Notes: a model not told the origin generated them from the sequence alone. Shown: positions 10,658-22,040, numbered from the stretch's first letter. The stretch is DNA of 64,000 nt from Dipteris shenzhenensis (GCA_047967505.1 CM106539.1), one strand, 5' to 3'. Numbers and translations: made by a program.

Positions 10658-10925
10658 ACTGCTCCTCAGTAATCAACCTGTCATCATAGAAGTACTGCCT
10701 CCATGTATCTCCTCTGTGATGGTGGTGGTGGTAGGCTGTCTCGACAGGAGTAGGGTACCTGCCCACGATATCAAGTTGCAAGATGACATAATTTGTGGAG
10801 GGGTTAGTACAAAGAAAAAACCTCCTAATAAACCACATAAACACAATATAATTTGAGATTGATACTTACAAATTGGACCTCCCATGATTCAACACCCTCT
10901 ACTCCAAAATGCATGTTTCCATATT
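10630..10925 (-). other. candidate minus-strand exons of an unrecognised gene
   Basis: On the minus strand a stretch reads GNMHFGVEGVESWEVQF up to a strong donor (TTT|GTAAGTATC, near 10873). After a possible acceptor (TATTAG, near 10828), a second block reads STNYVILQLDIVGRYPTPVE, then HHHHHRGDTWRQYFYDD, then EEQYIWATRAPSQ up to a weaker donor. The composition looks coding rather than random, but I do not recognise the family. Plant mobile-domain (aminotransferase-like) proteins are one possibility I cannot support. No start or stop was located, so this may be a gene fragment carried by a mobile element. Confidence 0.35.
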
Positions 10926-11034
10926 ACTCCATTTGGATCGTTCGTGCCTCCACATGCTACAGACTAGAGTCTGCCTTTGCTGCCTTCATTGCTTTCTTCC
11001 ACTCACGCTTGTGAGTGGTGTGGGGTTGGCTCCT

Positions 11035-11450
11035 TGGTGGTTAATCTCTCTCTCTCTTGGCAATCTTGGTTAGTATCATAACAATCTCTCTCCTGGCAAC
11101 CTCTTAAGCTAAGATTGGCAAGTATCAAAAGAGAAGGAAAGAGAGGAGAAAATAGAGGAAAAGAGAGGGGAAAAGAGAGGAATAAATAGGAGAAAAAAGA
11201 GAGAAAAATAATGCTCCATCATGCATGTCCTCTTTCTTTATCTCACCCTCATGCTGAAGTCCAATTTTCCTCTTTCTTGGACCTACCGTCATGCAATCAC
11301 TTATTTCTATCATTCACGCAATCCCTTATTTCCTCACGAATGCTTAAGGAAAAGAGACGGGGAAAGGAAAGAGAAGGAAGGGGAAGGGGAAGGAAAAAGA
11401 GGAAGGGGAAGGGAAAAGGGAAGAACACACAGGAAAACATAAGAAAACTG
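11035..11450. other. low-complexity CT and GA tracts
   Basis: Short CT runs near 11045-11060 and 11083-11093 are followed by purine-rich runs at about 11125-11205 and 11346-11430. Open frames here are compositional. No gene recognised. Confidence 0.6.
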
Positions 11451-11618
11451 TCGTGCACATCTATAGACGCATCTAACAGTGCGTTTACAGGCATGGCTGC
11501 CTATTTTTTCAAAAATTAGACGTGCTCTGACAGATGCCTTTTTAAAAGAAGCTGAAAAGGACATGCACCTGACCCCAAAAAGAACAACACTAGTACTAAA
11601 AACATCCCTTTCCTACAT

Positions 11619-12890
11619 ATGACAAAGGATGAATCCAAGGAGAGCAACTTACAAAGAAAACCAACCGTTAAGAGACTTACTTTAGATAGAGGTATGGAAG
11701 CTTCTTGTCCTTCTTCAAAGTTGCTTCTCCTTGCAGACACTCCTGCGTGGAAGCATATTGAAGACACATGGCGAAGCTTCAAGGAAGAACCTAGGAACTT
11801 GAGACTTGGATTGGGTATGGATGGTGTGAACCCATTTGGTCTCAAAAGCACCTCTTACAATGTATGGCCCAGTGATATTGGTAAATTATAATCTTCCACC
11901 CTTTATGGAGATTAAGAAAGGACATGTTATGTTATCCCTTCTAATTCTAGGGACAAAAATACTTATGTTTATTTGGAGCCTTTGATTAATGAGCTAGAGA
12001 TACTTTGGAGAGGTATCGAGGCGCATGATGTGAGTAGGCCTCCCTCGTCATTGACTTAAACTGTAAAGCAGTCTTGATGTGGATGATGCACGACTTCCCA
12101 AGCTATGGCGAGTGTTCAAGTAAGCATTGAACTTTTAATTATGAGTAGGAAATCGATGTAGCACCCTAAACCCACCTTTAACTCTTAATTATATCTATTG
12201 TTGAGATCTCACTACATCAGGTCACCATGCATGTCCTATTTGTGGTCCTTCGCTAGTTGCCTCACGAGCAAACGTATTGAATAAGGTCATCTATGAGAAT
12301 CACCATCGATTTCTCCCACTTGATCATCCTAGATATGTCGCCCCTTGGAATGAAGTCCCCCCACAGTCACTCACTACAAGAGATTGGATGAGAATTTGGG
12401 ATGGTTCCCACTCCTCCACCACTTAGCATGAGGGCTTGTAACTATTGTGTGCTATATTGAATGGAAATAAAGATTGCATGCTAACACCATATTTTGTTTA
12501 GATACTCCATCTTTTATCGACTACCATATTGGTCCCGCCTCAAGATTAATCACCTGCTTGATCCCATGCATATCTTCAAGAATCTGGCGTCTACCATTTC
12601 AGAACATATGAATGGGACATGAGATTCCACAGGCATAAGGGAGGATCTATGCACCACAGGGAGGATGCGTGAAGCTTGGCCCACAAGAGAGGCCAAATGG
12701 GCGTGTCTGTTTACCTCGTGCACCGTGAAGGTTATCAAAGCTAGAGATGGTGACGGTAAAGCGAGCTATCACTAAATTTATACTCCCACTGGATACATGA
12801 GGTGTTTAAAGGGGGGCCTTCTCAAAGAGAAGGAAAAAAGGTGTAGAGCAATTATATGGCTTGAAATCTCATGATGGTACAAGATGCTCC
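11619..12890 (+). pseudogene. CACTA (En/Spm) transposase, tnp2 domain, decayed
   Basis: Successive blocks match the order of the tnp2 transposase of plant CACTA elements. They are DTPAWKHIEDTWRSF and PRNLRLGLGMDGVNPFG (11738-11840), YNLPP (11887 on), YVYLEPLINELEILW (about 11960-12010, other frame), VLMWMMHDFPSYGECS (about 12070-12118), ACPICGPSL then HRFLPLDHPRY (about 12227-12340), DPMHIFKNL (about 12560-12590), and LYGLKSHD (12852-12875). Frameshifts, stops and intron-like gaps separate them, for instance a gap between 12118 and about 12220. The enzyme would have cut and joined the element's CACTA termini. No such termini were found at the ends, so the element limits are unknown. The order and identity of the blocks make the family call strong; the exon structure is inferred. 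Confidence 0.85.
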
Positions 12891-13137
12891 AAGTATTTTA
12901 TGTGCATAATATCTTTTTCCTTCCAAATTTGTAAGTGAATTAGAAGCAACTAATCAATTATTTCTCATGTGTTCAATTCATACTACTTACTAGCATTTCT
13001 CATCGTGCATCAAAGGACGTGAAGAATTGTATTTACAAGATGGGCGAGCTTGTGAGGTACTTTACAAAATGTGAAGCGTATCAATGCTCTGTGCAAGGTT
13101 TTCATATTGCTAATATGGTGTAATTTTTCCTTTCTAG

Positions 13138-13696
13138 GTGTGTGAGCTCAAAGAAAATAGATCCGACCACGCTTGAGAATGCTCGAGTTATGTTAATGGA
13201 GGTGGTTTGTTTAGTGGAGGAGACCTTTCCACGTTCTATTCTCACAAGCCAACTACATCTCATAGTGCATTTGGTGGATGAGATTGCTATATGCGGCACT
13301 GTACATGCACGATGGTTGTTCTTCCTCGAGCACTTTATGAAGACCTTGAAGGGTTTCATGAGACAAAATGCAAGGCCCGAAGGTAGCATGGCCGAGGGTT
13401 GGCTTGTACAAGAGTCACTTGTATATATTTCTGAGTTTCTTGTTGATGTGGATAGCTCTCTCCCACGACTATGGAGAGATGATAAAGACCTAAGGATGAC
13501 CTATATTATGCCTCAAGGGCAAGGACAGAGCAAAGTAATAGACACAGAGTTGCTTAATAATATCAATCTTTATTGCATGCTTAATAGTGATGTGATGAAA
13601 AGATGGGTGACAAGATACGAGGATGCAAAGGCAAGAAGACAAGGAGAAAGGGCCCTCTTTCGTACACACCACGGATCTCGTGTGCCATACCCTTAG
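13138..13696 (+). pseudogene. CACTA-associated DUF4218 domain
   Basis: A 184-codon frame follows an acceptor-like TTTCTAG and reads CVSSKKIDP, then VCLVEETFPRSILTSQLHL, IVHLVDEIAICG, then RWLFFLEHFMKTLKGFMR and ARPEGSMAEG. This matches DUF4218, the module that follows tnp2 in plant CACTA transposase proteins (family pattern: FPPSFFD...HL..HL..E, RWMYP.ER.....K, ARPEGSIAEGY). The frame itself is open for about 550 bp, longer than anything else in this element, which suggests late decay. It sits 250 bp after the last tnp2 block and directly before the DUF4216 block, in the canonical order. Confidence 0.85.
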
Positions 13697-13910
13697 CATC
13701 TAAGAGCACTTCCAAAGGATATTCATATAGATTGGCTACTTGACAAAATGGAGAGAGCAGAGAGAGACGAGGGGATGCATATCACAATGGAAGAATGAGA
13801 GTATGCTAGGGGATGCATGAGCAAGGTCAGTATATATAATGTTATGCATAAGTTAGGAGCTTTCAACAATTGAGATTGCTTATTTAATTGATTTTATCTT
13901 GGTGTAGTGT

Positions 13911-14243
13911 ACTATGTTCAATGCTATATGGTATGAGGGCAAGCATTTTCAGACACAACAGATTGATGATAAGAGAAACACACAAGATTGCGGCGTCATT
14001 GCTAGCTTTGAGGGAGCCAATGGAGCCATGGATGATTATTGTGGCATAATTCAAGATATTATTAAGCTTGACTTTCAACACTTCTTTGTGTATGTTTTGG
14101 ATGTCAAGTGGGTTAAGGACGTGGTGGAAAGAGGCCCTAATGCAACAATCAAACGCCATGCAAGTGGCTTTGTAACTATTGACTCCACAAAGTTTTGGCA
14201 AAGCAAGAAGGACACACTAGTACTACCGCAACAATGTGAATAG
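13911..14243 (+). pseudogene. CACTA-associated DUF4216 domain
   Basis: The frame reads NTQDCGVIASFEG, then DYCGIIQDIIKLDF, FVYVLDVKWV, HASGFVTIDSTKFW and DTLVLPQQCE. This fits DUF4216 (pattern Y.G...I.EL.Y....V.LF...W, a GF..V.F......DP.ILA.QA.Q segment), the last conserved module of plant CACTA transposases. After a donor-like GTATTG and an acceptor-like TTAG near 14338, the text continues VVYQPMVG, the expected position of the family's QVFYV segment. A frame change then leads to NNRWWHVIPIMPR (about 14365-14403) and an acidic, histidine-rich tail to about 14588. Together with the two preceding entries it marks a CACTA remnant of at least 3 kb. Confidence 0.75.
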
Positions 14244-14708
14244 GTATTGTACACACATATAAAAATACTCACTTTTGAATATTTGATACCTTCGATGATG
14301 CAAGGAAAATAACATGATTGTATTTGTGTTTGAATTAGGTTGTCTATCAACCAATGGTTGGATAATAATAGGTGGTGGCATGTCATACCTATTATGCCAC
14401 GTTCCAAAGTGATGTATAGTACATTTACTAATATGGAACATATGGAAAATGATCATGGCTATGCAGGTGATAATGATCATGATACGAGAGAGGAGGATGA
14501 TCATGTGATAGGAGATATAGATATTCAGGCCATCACCCATGAGGATGAGCCTACCATTGGTGATGCTGATTTCAATGAGCACAAGTAGTAGTGGGTTGAA
14601 TGTATTTGTAGATCTCAACATTGGTTTGGATTTTGAAGTAGATAGTTTAGCAAGGGTTGATCTCATTGAGGATGAGATCGAACCATAGCCCATCATTGAA
14701 ATTGGCAA

Positions 14709-16373
14709 AACTATTTTACATATTATCGCATTCTCCTCACCTCACTTAATTTTTGTATATGTGGGTTTGCCAAAAAGCATTGATATGTTTATTAAAATTA
14801 TGTGTTTTGGTAATCATGGGCAATGTTTGGAAGGTAGTGATGCACATTTATTAGCTTGCACCAAAATATCACTTTCTGTATTCCGTTCATCTCCTTCAAG
14901 AGAGAATGTGAGATCTTTTCCTTGCTAAGAGGGAGACATTTTGTCATATTCTGAGTTCTTTAGAGCTTCTGTGTGAAATTTTGAAATAGTAGAGAGAGAG
15001 ATTCTTTGAAGAAGAGGGAGATCTTTAGAGCCTGCAACATGGCTGTTACTAACGACTTGTAGATCTTGCTGCCTTATCCATAGTAAGGTACTTAGCCTCA
15101 TAGCTCCTCCACTCCATGACTCGTACAATGACTCACAACAACCTGATCAATGGAAGAGTATCCAGATCATCGACAAAAACACAACAACTCATGGAGGCTC
15201 AATAGCCAAAGCGGTAGCCAAGAGCTTCAAGCAACGTATTAGCTTCCATCCAGCACATAGCTCCACAAACTGCTCAGGGATTACCTCAATGAAGCAACAA
15301 CTCCCTCCATAGAAGCAGCCTCCAACAAAATGGTGGGCTATCTCTAGCTTCTATGCCCATGCAACAACATCTTTGTAGAAGCTCCCAGAGCTCTTGCTTC
15401 AACAACTACAATGGAGCCAGCACTCACTCACTAGCTAGTCACATCTCCTCTGCCCAAAGAGAGTGCCTGACTCTCAACACGAGAAGATGACCAGGCTCCA
15501 GATGATCAATCAAGCGTGCCTCAACGTTGCTTGTAGCCTATCAATCGACCCTTGGGTGGGTCACTCATCATATGTAACCCTATCGCGTGAGTTCAATCAA
15601 AGGATGTTTTTAATATTTAAATTTAACAAAAGTTAATTTACATAAGGGAGTATTTAAAACAATTTTGGGAAAATTTTACAAATTTATATAGAAAAAAGGT
15701 ACATTTTATTAATGCAAAATTTATTGATAAGGGATTTTAGAAATAGGCCTTGAATACACGTGATATAGAGGGTTTATACATAATGACCCCCTCGAGAACT
15801 GACCAGCAATGTCTGCCTTCAACTCTACAACCATGAAGCTCCTGCAGAGGTAGTGGCTATTGAAGCTCCTTCATGATCTGGTAGCAATGACTATAGGAAC
15901 ACCTTCAACGCCTCCTGCACACACAGCGACTACAAGCCCATGGCCATGCTCACAGCTAGCCCACCAAGCATACGGTGCTCCATTGACTCTTGCAGCTCCA
16001 ATTGAGCACACAGGCTCATGACGCATCATGCCATCAATGAGCTCTCCAATGCCATGGGCCTTGAACCCTAAAACTCTCTTGATAGAATCTTCGAAGATTT
16101 CATCGGAATTAAAAAATTCTGGTAGCTCACGGCTTGACACGTGGCACAGACCTCCAACACTATCACAAGGGTTACCACACACCAAGGTGTGGTGTGAGGG
16201 TTGACACGTGTCAATCCCTATTTGACATGTGGTAGACATATCTACCATGTCACCTAGGGTTACCTAACCCTAGGTAGACCTAACTGCACCTCGGCCACGT
16301 CAGCCAGCCCAATCAATTACCACGTCAGTAGGTTGACCAGTCAACACATTCCATGTCAACTCTACCAAGTGCC
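14709..16373. other. unassigned region between CACTA and copia C1
   Basis: No coding block recognised. Short GA runs occur near 14990-15000. A cluster of short inverted repeats lies at 16201-16274. The interval may include remains of other elements, but I found no LTR termini or primer-binding site. Confidence 0.4.
16201..16274. promoter_or_regulatory. cluster of palindromes including CACGTG and telo-box-like motifs
   Basis: 16201-16214 is a perfect 14-bp palindrome, TTGACACGTGTCAA, with a CACGTG (G-box) core. A related CTTGACACGTGGCAC lies about 65 bp upstream. A looser dyad of ACATG/TACCATGT follows. 16253-16274 has 10-bp perfect arms, CCTAGGGTTA and TAACCCTAGG, around CC; each arm contains the AACCCTA telo-box-like core. 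The density of dyads suggests a regulatory or element-terminal segment. This is inferred; no adjacent intact gene is present. Confidence 0.3.
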
Positions 16374-18555
16374 TATTGTCACAGCACCAGTAGCGAGATC
16401 TACAGTGGGATCTCCAACTACACAAATAGTTTTTGCACCTATAGCAGATCCTACCATTGCCTGAGCACACGCAGAATGGGATAAGAAAGACAAGTATGCA
16501 TATCATCTGATCAAGCAGAATGCGCAAGATGTCATGCTAGGACATCTCAACAATGTCAAGACATCAAAAGAAGCATGGGATATGTTCGTAGCTCTCTACG
16601 AGTCCAAGAACACTTCCAGGATTCTCACACTGAGAAACCAAATCAACCAGAGTTTTCACAACAGCACTCCGGATCAAAGACTACAACAATTAACTTGCAG
16701 TAGAGTAGGAGAGACCATGAATCCAACAGAAATGGTTCAAGTCATATTGAATGGACTAGGAGAGGGATATGAGGACCTAGTCCAAAGTATTGCCATCCAC
16801 CAACGGCAAATTTCAACACTGGAAGAACTTCAGTGTCGACACTTCAGTCAGTCTTGGCGAAGTATTGCCATCCAACTGCAAATTTTAACACTTCAGTCAG
16901 TCTTGGTGAAGAACTCAGGGCTCAAGCCATTCATGCATGCCAAGGTCATTCTAATGATCAAGCATTCATAGCTTCAGACAGAAGCAGAGGCAGAGGTAGA
17001 TCATTCGAGAGAAGTGGTCATCATCAGCAACAAAGTCAACATCATCCTCAGCAACATGAAAATCGACAAAGAGAAAATCATTACAATCGAGAAAGATTCC
17101 AAGGACGAGGGAATGCATCCACCAACATGTCAAACATTCAGTAAAACTACTGTCATAAGTTTGGACACTATGAAAGAGATTGTCACAAGAAGAAGTACGA
17201 CCAAGGCGATCAATCCAATAGCAGTAATCGAGGGAATTTTTGCGGGGGCAGAGGAAATCATCATGGTGGTGGACATTCTAGTCACAGTCATTTTGCAAAT
17301 GAACATGGGAATATGTTTCTTGCAAATGAGGAAATGCAAAAGATTGATACAGTGCATCTAGATAGTGCATCTAGACACTGATTTCAATACAAAAGAGGAT
17401 TTCAACTATCAAGTTGACCGAGCAGATCAAGATCCTTGGTATATCGACAGCGGTGCATCATCTCACATGACATATCATTAGAAATGGTTCATAGACTTGA
17501 AACCATTAGAAGATCAAAAGAATGTCATCTACATAGCAGATAATACACTGAATCCAGTTCAAGGGACATGCATTATCCCTTTGAACAATTTCACCGATAC
17601 AAAAGGATTGGTGAAAGATGTACTCTACATTCTAAAGCTCAGCAAGAACCTTTTGTCAATAGGTCAAATGACGGAACAGAATAACCGAGTCATCTTTGAC
17701 CGGGATGAATACACTATCACGGACAAATCCAAAAAATTTCAGCTAGTAGGAAAAGGTGTCAAGGAAGGATGTTTGTACAGAATGCTAGCTACAGTACCAG
17801 ATTTGCATGCCATGTCAGCTCAACCACAACATATGCCACTATCTGCAAAATGGCACAAGAGATATGGTCATGTCAATTTCAAGAACTTATTAGATCTCAA
17901 GAATCAGAATATGGCAATCAGGATTCTAAAGCTACAATTTCTTGGAAAAGTTTGTGAAGCATGCTACTTCGGCAAACAAAAGCAAGTTACCAACTTTGGC
18001 CGAATCACCTCTCAAGCAAGAGATATTCTTGATTTGATACATACAGATATATGGGGTTATGCCTAGACCCATGGCATCAATGGTTCACTTTACTAGACCT
18101 TCATCGATGACTATAGTAGATATTGTTGGGTCTATTTTTTGAAAAAGAAATTTGAAGTGTTTTGAAAATTTTAAGAATTCAAAGCCATGGTAGAAAACCA
18201 TATAGGCAAAAAGATTAAAGTAATGAGATTAGATAGAGGAGGTGAACACAGAATGCAAGAGCTAAAAGAAAGAATGGTACTTTAGTAAACAATGCTAGAG
18301 CAATGTTTAGTGAGAAGCATCTTTTGAATCAGTATTGGTGGGCAGAAGCAATAGCCATTGCAAACTATTTACTTAATCGGCTTCCTACCAAACCGATTCA
18401 AGGTATGACATGTTATGAAGCATTCACTAGACATAAGCCACACATTGGTCATCTCTGCATATTTGGTTGCATAGCATATGCCACATATATGATGATCATC
18501 GCAGGAATTGGATGCGAAGTCACGTAAATGCATCATGGTTGGCTACAGTCATTGG
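16374..18555 (+). mobile_element. copia family C remnant C1 (gag-protease-integrase)
   Basis: Parts of a Ty1/copia polyprotein in canonical order. The gag UBN2-like segment has KKDKYAYHLIKQN, then LNNVKTSKEAWDMF and VQVILNGLGEGYE. The protease motif WYIDSGASSHMT lies at about 17437-17472. The pre-integrase segment WHKRYGHVNFKNL lies at about 17850, followed by CEACYFGKQ. The integrase start is LIHTDIWGYA, and its C-terminal part is NQYWWAEAIAIANYLLNR (about 18330) ending near KCIMVGYS (about 18535). Several stops and frame changes interrupt it, the zinc knuckle is badly decayed, and RT and RNase H are absent. The 5' end lacks the first part of gag present in C2 and C3. No LTRs seen. Identity with C2 by eye is high enough to place both in one family. 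Confidence 0.85.
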
Positions 18556-19891
18556 GGGAATTTTGGACTCAAAAAGGGCCTCATGAGGAGTGGATTAGTA
18601 AAATGGATTAAGAACTAATACGGCCTATAAAGGGTCCCATCACCCCATATGGGGACAAAGAAGTACATCTCCCTAGGTCCTTGGTGGTCCCCAAAAGTAC
18701 ACCTCCCTCTCCCAGTTGGAGGCCCCCCCCACTCTCAAAAAGTTAACTCCCTTTACAACCTTTTCCACATTCCCAAAAAGTATCTCGCGGGTACACCTTA
18801 GCCCAAAACGTTGAAATTTTTCAAAAGTGCCCAAAATTGCCCAAAACTCTCCAAAACTTTCCCCCAAACCATGCCTAAGCACCTAAATCACTTTTCAACA
18901 TCTAAATCCTACTCCTCACCGTAATCATCTTCTAATCCCACATTCATACTCCTATCATAAGCACTTTGCAACACCCAAATCTAATTTCTTCTCATCATTT
19001 TGTCCCAAACTTGCTTCCATTGATCCTATTATATCTTTCCATTGTCCAAAACTTGTTTCCATTGATTCTATTCTATTCTTTGAATTGATCCAAGGCCTTA
19101 TTTCTAAATCCCTCTCATGGCTCTATTGGAAGATGGCACCAACAAGCCATGAAAAAGCACCTTGCACATCGAAGTTGCACTAGAGTATGCCACAACTCGT
19201 TAATGTTATGGCCATAAGGTTGCTGGCAAAGATACACTAGATCAATAACGACAACAAGGAACAAAGCATGTCGACTTATGGAGTGGTGGTGGACTCTATC
19301 CAATGGATCCTTTGACAAGTACTCCACCTTTGTTTGAAAATGTGACGAGTTTGATTTAATACGTAAGCAATGGTCTTTAAGGCTTACTAGGATATTGTAA
19401 ACGCATCATCCATTCCAATGCTGAGCACACTTTGAGAAGGTTCAATTGTTGAGAATGGAATGAGAGACAAAGATACTTAGAGATAATACCGTGCATAACC
19501 TCCAAGAACAACTAGCCCAAGAGTTAAAAAAACTTGTTGATGACTCAGAAGTTGCAAAAGAGAGGTCACAAGAGACAATCACAAGATTAATAGATGAGAA
19601 TCTTGTACAAACAATTGAAAAAGGCTTGGTGTATCTTGTTAAATTACATGGCACAGTGGAATAGAAACTAAACAAAGAATAGAGAGTACACAGCAAACTG
19701 AAGATGAATAAAATTTTCCTTCAGTACTAATGTAGTATAGATGATGGCTCTGTCCACCCATGCGCTCCCACAGTGGAGCTTAGATGGCGATCTAGATAGA
19801 TACTAGATGAAGAGCTACTAGCTAGAAGATCTCATCTAGTACAATGGACTAGGGAGGTCACCTCTTTATAGCTATGAGGGCGGTAGTTAGA
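18556..19891. other. unassigned, with one coiled-coil-like stretch
   Basis: Mostly unrecognised. The plus strand at about 19495-19660 reads LQEQLAQELKKLVDD and then ERSQETITRLIDENLVQTIE, a heptad-rich segment flanked by stops. It may be a gag or other protein fragment of the adjacent gypsy remnant, but no family is identifiable. Confidence 0.4.
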
Positions 19892-19969
19892 TCAACGTAG
19901 TCAGTGGAACCGACTAGTCAACCTAGTTGGTGAAGCTAACCAGTCAACCTAGTCGATGGAACCGACTAG
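19892..19969. repeat. 26-bp tandem repeat, three copies
   Basis: Three adjacent 26-bp units start at 19892, 19918 and 19944, each beginning TCAAC(G/C)TAGT and ending near ACCGACTAG or AACCAG. They lie just before the gypsy integrase block. Confidence 0.85.
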
Positions 19970-20049
19970 TTGTCCATGGAATATTTAGGGAATATTCCCT
20001 ATACCATTGCCTCGAGGGCTCTTGCCCCCAAAACCCCACTAGGGGGCCA

Positions 20050-20970
20050 TGTGTAATGCCTCATGAGATCATGCCAATCCTGAGTGAAGTCCATAAAAGC
20101 ATTGCAGGAGGACACTTCCAAGGGGAAGCCACAGCAAGAAAAGTTCTCCTTGCAGGCTATTGGTGGCCAACACTGTGGGCCGATGCCTATGAATATGTCA
20201 AAGGCTCTGATGTATGCCAATGGACTACTAAACCATAACACAAAAACTTCAATCTCCTAATAATAGTTGTTTCACAAAAACCATTTGAAAAATGGGGGAT
20301 TGACTATGTGTGTCCCATACATCTAGCAAGCAAAAGGAACACAAGCATGCTACATCATTGTGGCCACTGATTACTTTACAAAATGGGCTGAAGTTAAAGC
20401 AGTCAGAAAGGTAGATGCCAGAAGCACAGCAAGATTCTCATACAAAAATGTGATCACCCGATTCGGATGCCCCATTGAAATTGTGTCAGATAGAGGCACA
20501 CATTTTGTCAATGAGGTAATCCAAGAACTCTTGTCTGGCTTCATGGTAATCCATAGAAAAAGCACACCCTACTACCCCCAAGGGAATGGACAAGCTGAAT
20601 CCACCAACAAAATAATATGCATTATCCTCACCAAGGTAGTAGAACCACAACATTCTGATTGGGCAGAGAAACTAAATGTAGCTTATGGGCATACAGAACC
20701 ACACTCAAGGTTAGTATAGGGAACACACCTTTTCAATTGGTGTGTGGCCTTGAAGTTGTGGTCCCACTAGAATTTATAATACCAAGCCTAAGCATAGCAA
20801 TATAAGAATGCATGGGAGGCCATGAATCCTTGAAAGAAAGACTCTATCAATTGGAGAAGCATACGGAAACAAGACTAGTCACCTACGATGCCATGACAAC
20901 AGAAAAACGTAGAAGAAAGGCATGGTTTGATAGAAATCTTAACGCTAAAGACATCAAGGAAGGTGACTTA
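20050..20970 (+). pseudogene. Ty3/gypsy integrase remnant
   Basis: The block opens with the zinc-binding H2C2 segment (EVHKSIAGGHFQ, then GYWWPTLWADAYEYVKGSDVCQW). The first cysteine of the usual CDVCQ is read as serine. The integrase core follows: TDYFTKWAEV (first catalytic Asp), IVSDRGTHFVNE (second Asp) and GNGQAESTNK (catalytic Glu), so the DDE triad is visible. Stops lie near 20238 and 20719. Then come a linker and the C-terminal RL.QLE...RRKAWFDRN...KEGDL segment, which breaks off at 20970 where a copia LTR begins. Gag, protease and RT are not seen upstream. The enzyme would have inserted element cDNA; this copy cannot be translated whole. Confidence 0.85.
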
Positions 20971-21327
20971 TGTGAAGAGAGTGGGAGAGAAGTAAGGAGT
21001 CTCACTTGTAGCTTTCTCACATAAACAATGGGGGAATACACACAAAGGAGGAGGTTGAAAACAGTTTTCCTCTTCTTAGTTGTGAAAGCCAAAGAACTCT
21101 CTCTTAGAACAAAAGGAATAGGTGAACCCTATATGTGGATCTCAAACCAAAATCAACTAACATAGGTGGCATACTAACTAAGCCACTAACTAGAGTACAT
21201 AAAGATAGCTATCATCCAGCTATTATTCATGGGCAGTGTACCAACCGCATCTGCAACTAACAAGTCAGTGACATAAATGCACAATGGTCACCTTGGCATA
21301 TCACGAGTGGAGCTCGATATCTTAACA
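20971..21327 (-). repeat. copia family B 3' LTR of B1 (minus strand)
   Basis: Minus-oriented LTR of about 357 bp beginning TGTGAAGAGAGTGGGAGA and ending ATATCTTAACA on the plus strand, that is TG...CA termini with slight decay. It interrupts the gypsy remnant immediately after its KEGDL segment. Confidence 0.9.
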
Positions 21328-21762
21328 TTCCCCCTCGAGCTCAATCCCAATTCTTGCACACCAAGCAGGTCTCTGAACTTGTGAAGCTTCTTTGTTCCCA
21401 ATGCCTTCCTGAATATGTCAGCTACCCGATCCTCTGTGCTGACATAAACTAGATCAATAAAACCTACTAGAAGCTTCTTCCACACATAGTGATAATGCAC
21501 CTCAATGTGCTTTGGCATGATAGACTAGGTTATTTGCCAAGTGTATACTGCTCATGTTGTCACAATAAATGACATCTGGCCCATCTATAGACTGATGCAT
21601 ATCATAAAGTACTTACGCAACCAAGCTGCCTCACATGCAGCCATTGTTGCACCCCTATACTCAGCCTCTATGCTCGACAAGGCAACTGTAGGTTGTTTCT
21701 TGCTATTCTAAGTGACTGCAGCACTCCCAAAAGAGAACACATATCCACTGGTAGATTGTCAT
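21328..21762 (-). pseudogene. copia B1 RNase H fragment
   Basis: Minus-strand sequence next to the LTR encodes the C-terminal RNase H tail of family [30 protein letters not shown] and [11 protein letters not shown], followed by the polypurine tract. Homology stops at about 21762, so B1 keeps only its 3' end. Frame changes upstream remove most of the RNase H domain. Confidence 0.85.
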
Positions 21763-21954
21763 TTCAAAAACCCCTTAAATAAGTTTTTTTCCCCAAAACA
21801 AACACCCCTCCTCTTTACATAATTTTTTCCTAAAGTTGAATGAAAAAACCCAATGTTTTAATGAACTAAGTAATTTATATCCCTTCTTTACAATGCACAT
21901 GGGACACTAAAATTTTGTGAGGTTAACCCTCTAGGGAATGATGACAAATAGGAC

Positions 21955-21999
21955 GGGGGGGAGGAGGGGTTGAGGGGGGGTAAAAGGGGAAGGAGGGGG
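21955..21999 (+). promoter_or_regulatory. G-tract cluster (possible G-quadruplex) upstream of the H3-like pseudogene
   Basis: Five tracts of at least four G occur within 45 bp (7 G at 21955, then 4, 7, 4 and 5). They lie about 35 bp before a TATA-like box. The capacity to form a G-quadruplex is inferred from tract spacing only. Confidence 0.4.
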
Positions 22000-22030
22000 A
22001 TAATAATGATGCACAAAATAAATATACCCC

Positions 22031-22040
22031 TATATATATG
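22031..22040 (+). promoter_or_regulatory. TATA-like box of the H3-like pseudogene
   Basis: TATATATATG preceded by CCCC lies 104 bp before the ATG at 22135, leaving room for a short untranslated leader. Its survival suggests the pseudogene kept its promoter and is not a promoterless retrocopy. Confidence 0.45.

Noticed and set aside
12372-12382. CACTACAAGAG as a CACTA element terminus
   Set aside because: It lies inside a tnp2 coding block (DHPRYVAPWNEV followed by LTTRDWMRIWDG), so the match to the terminal motif is coincidental.
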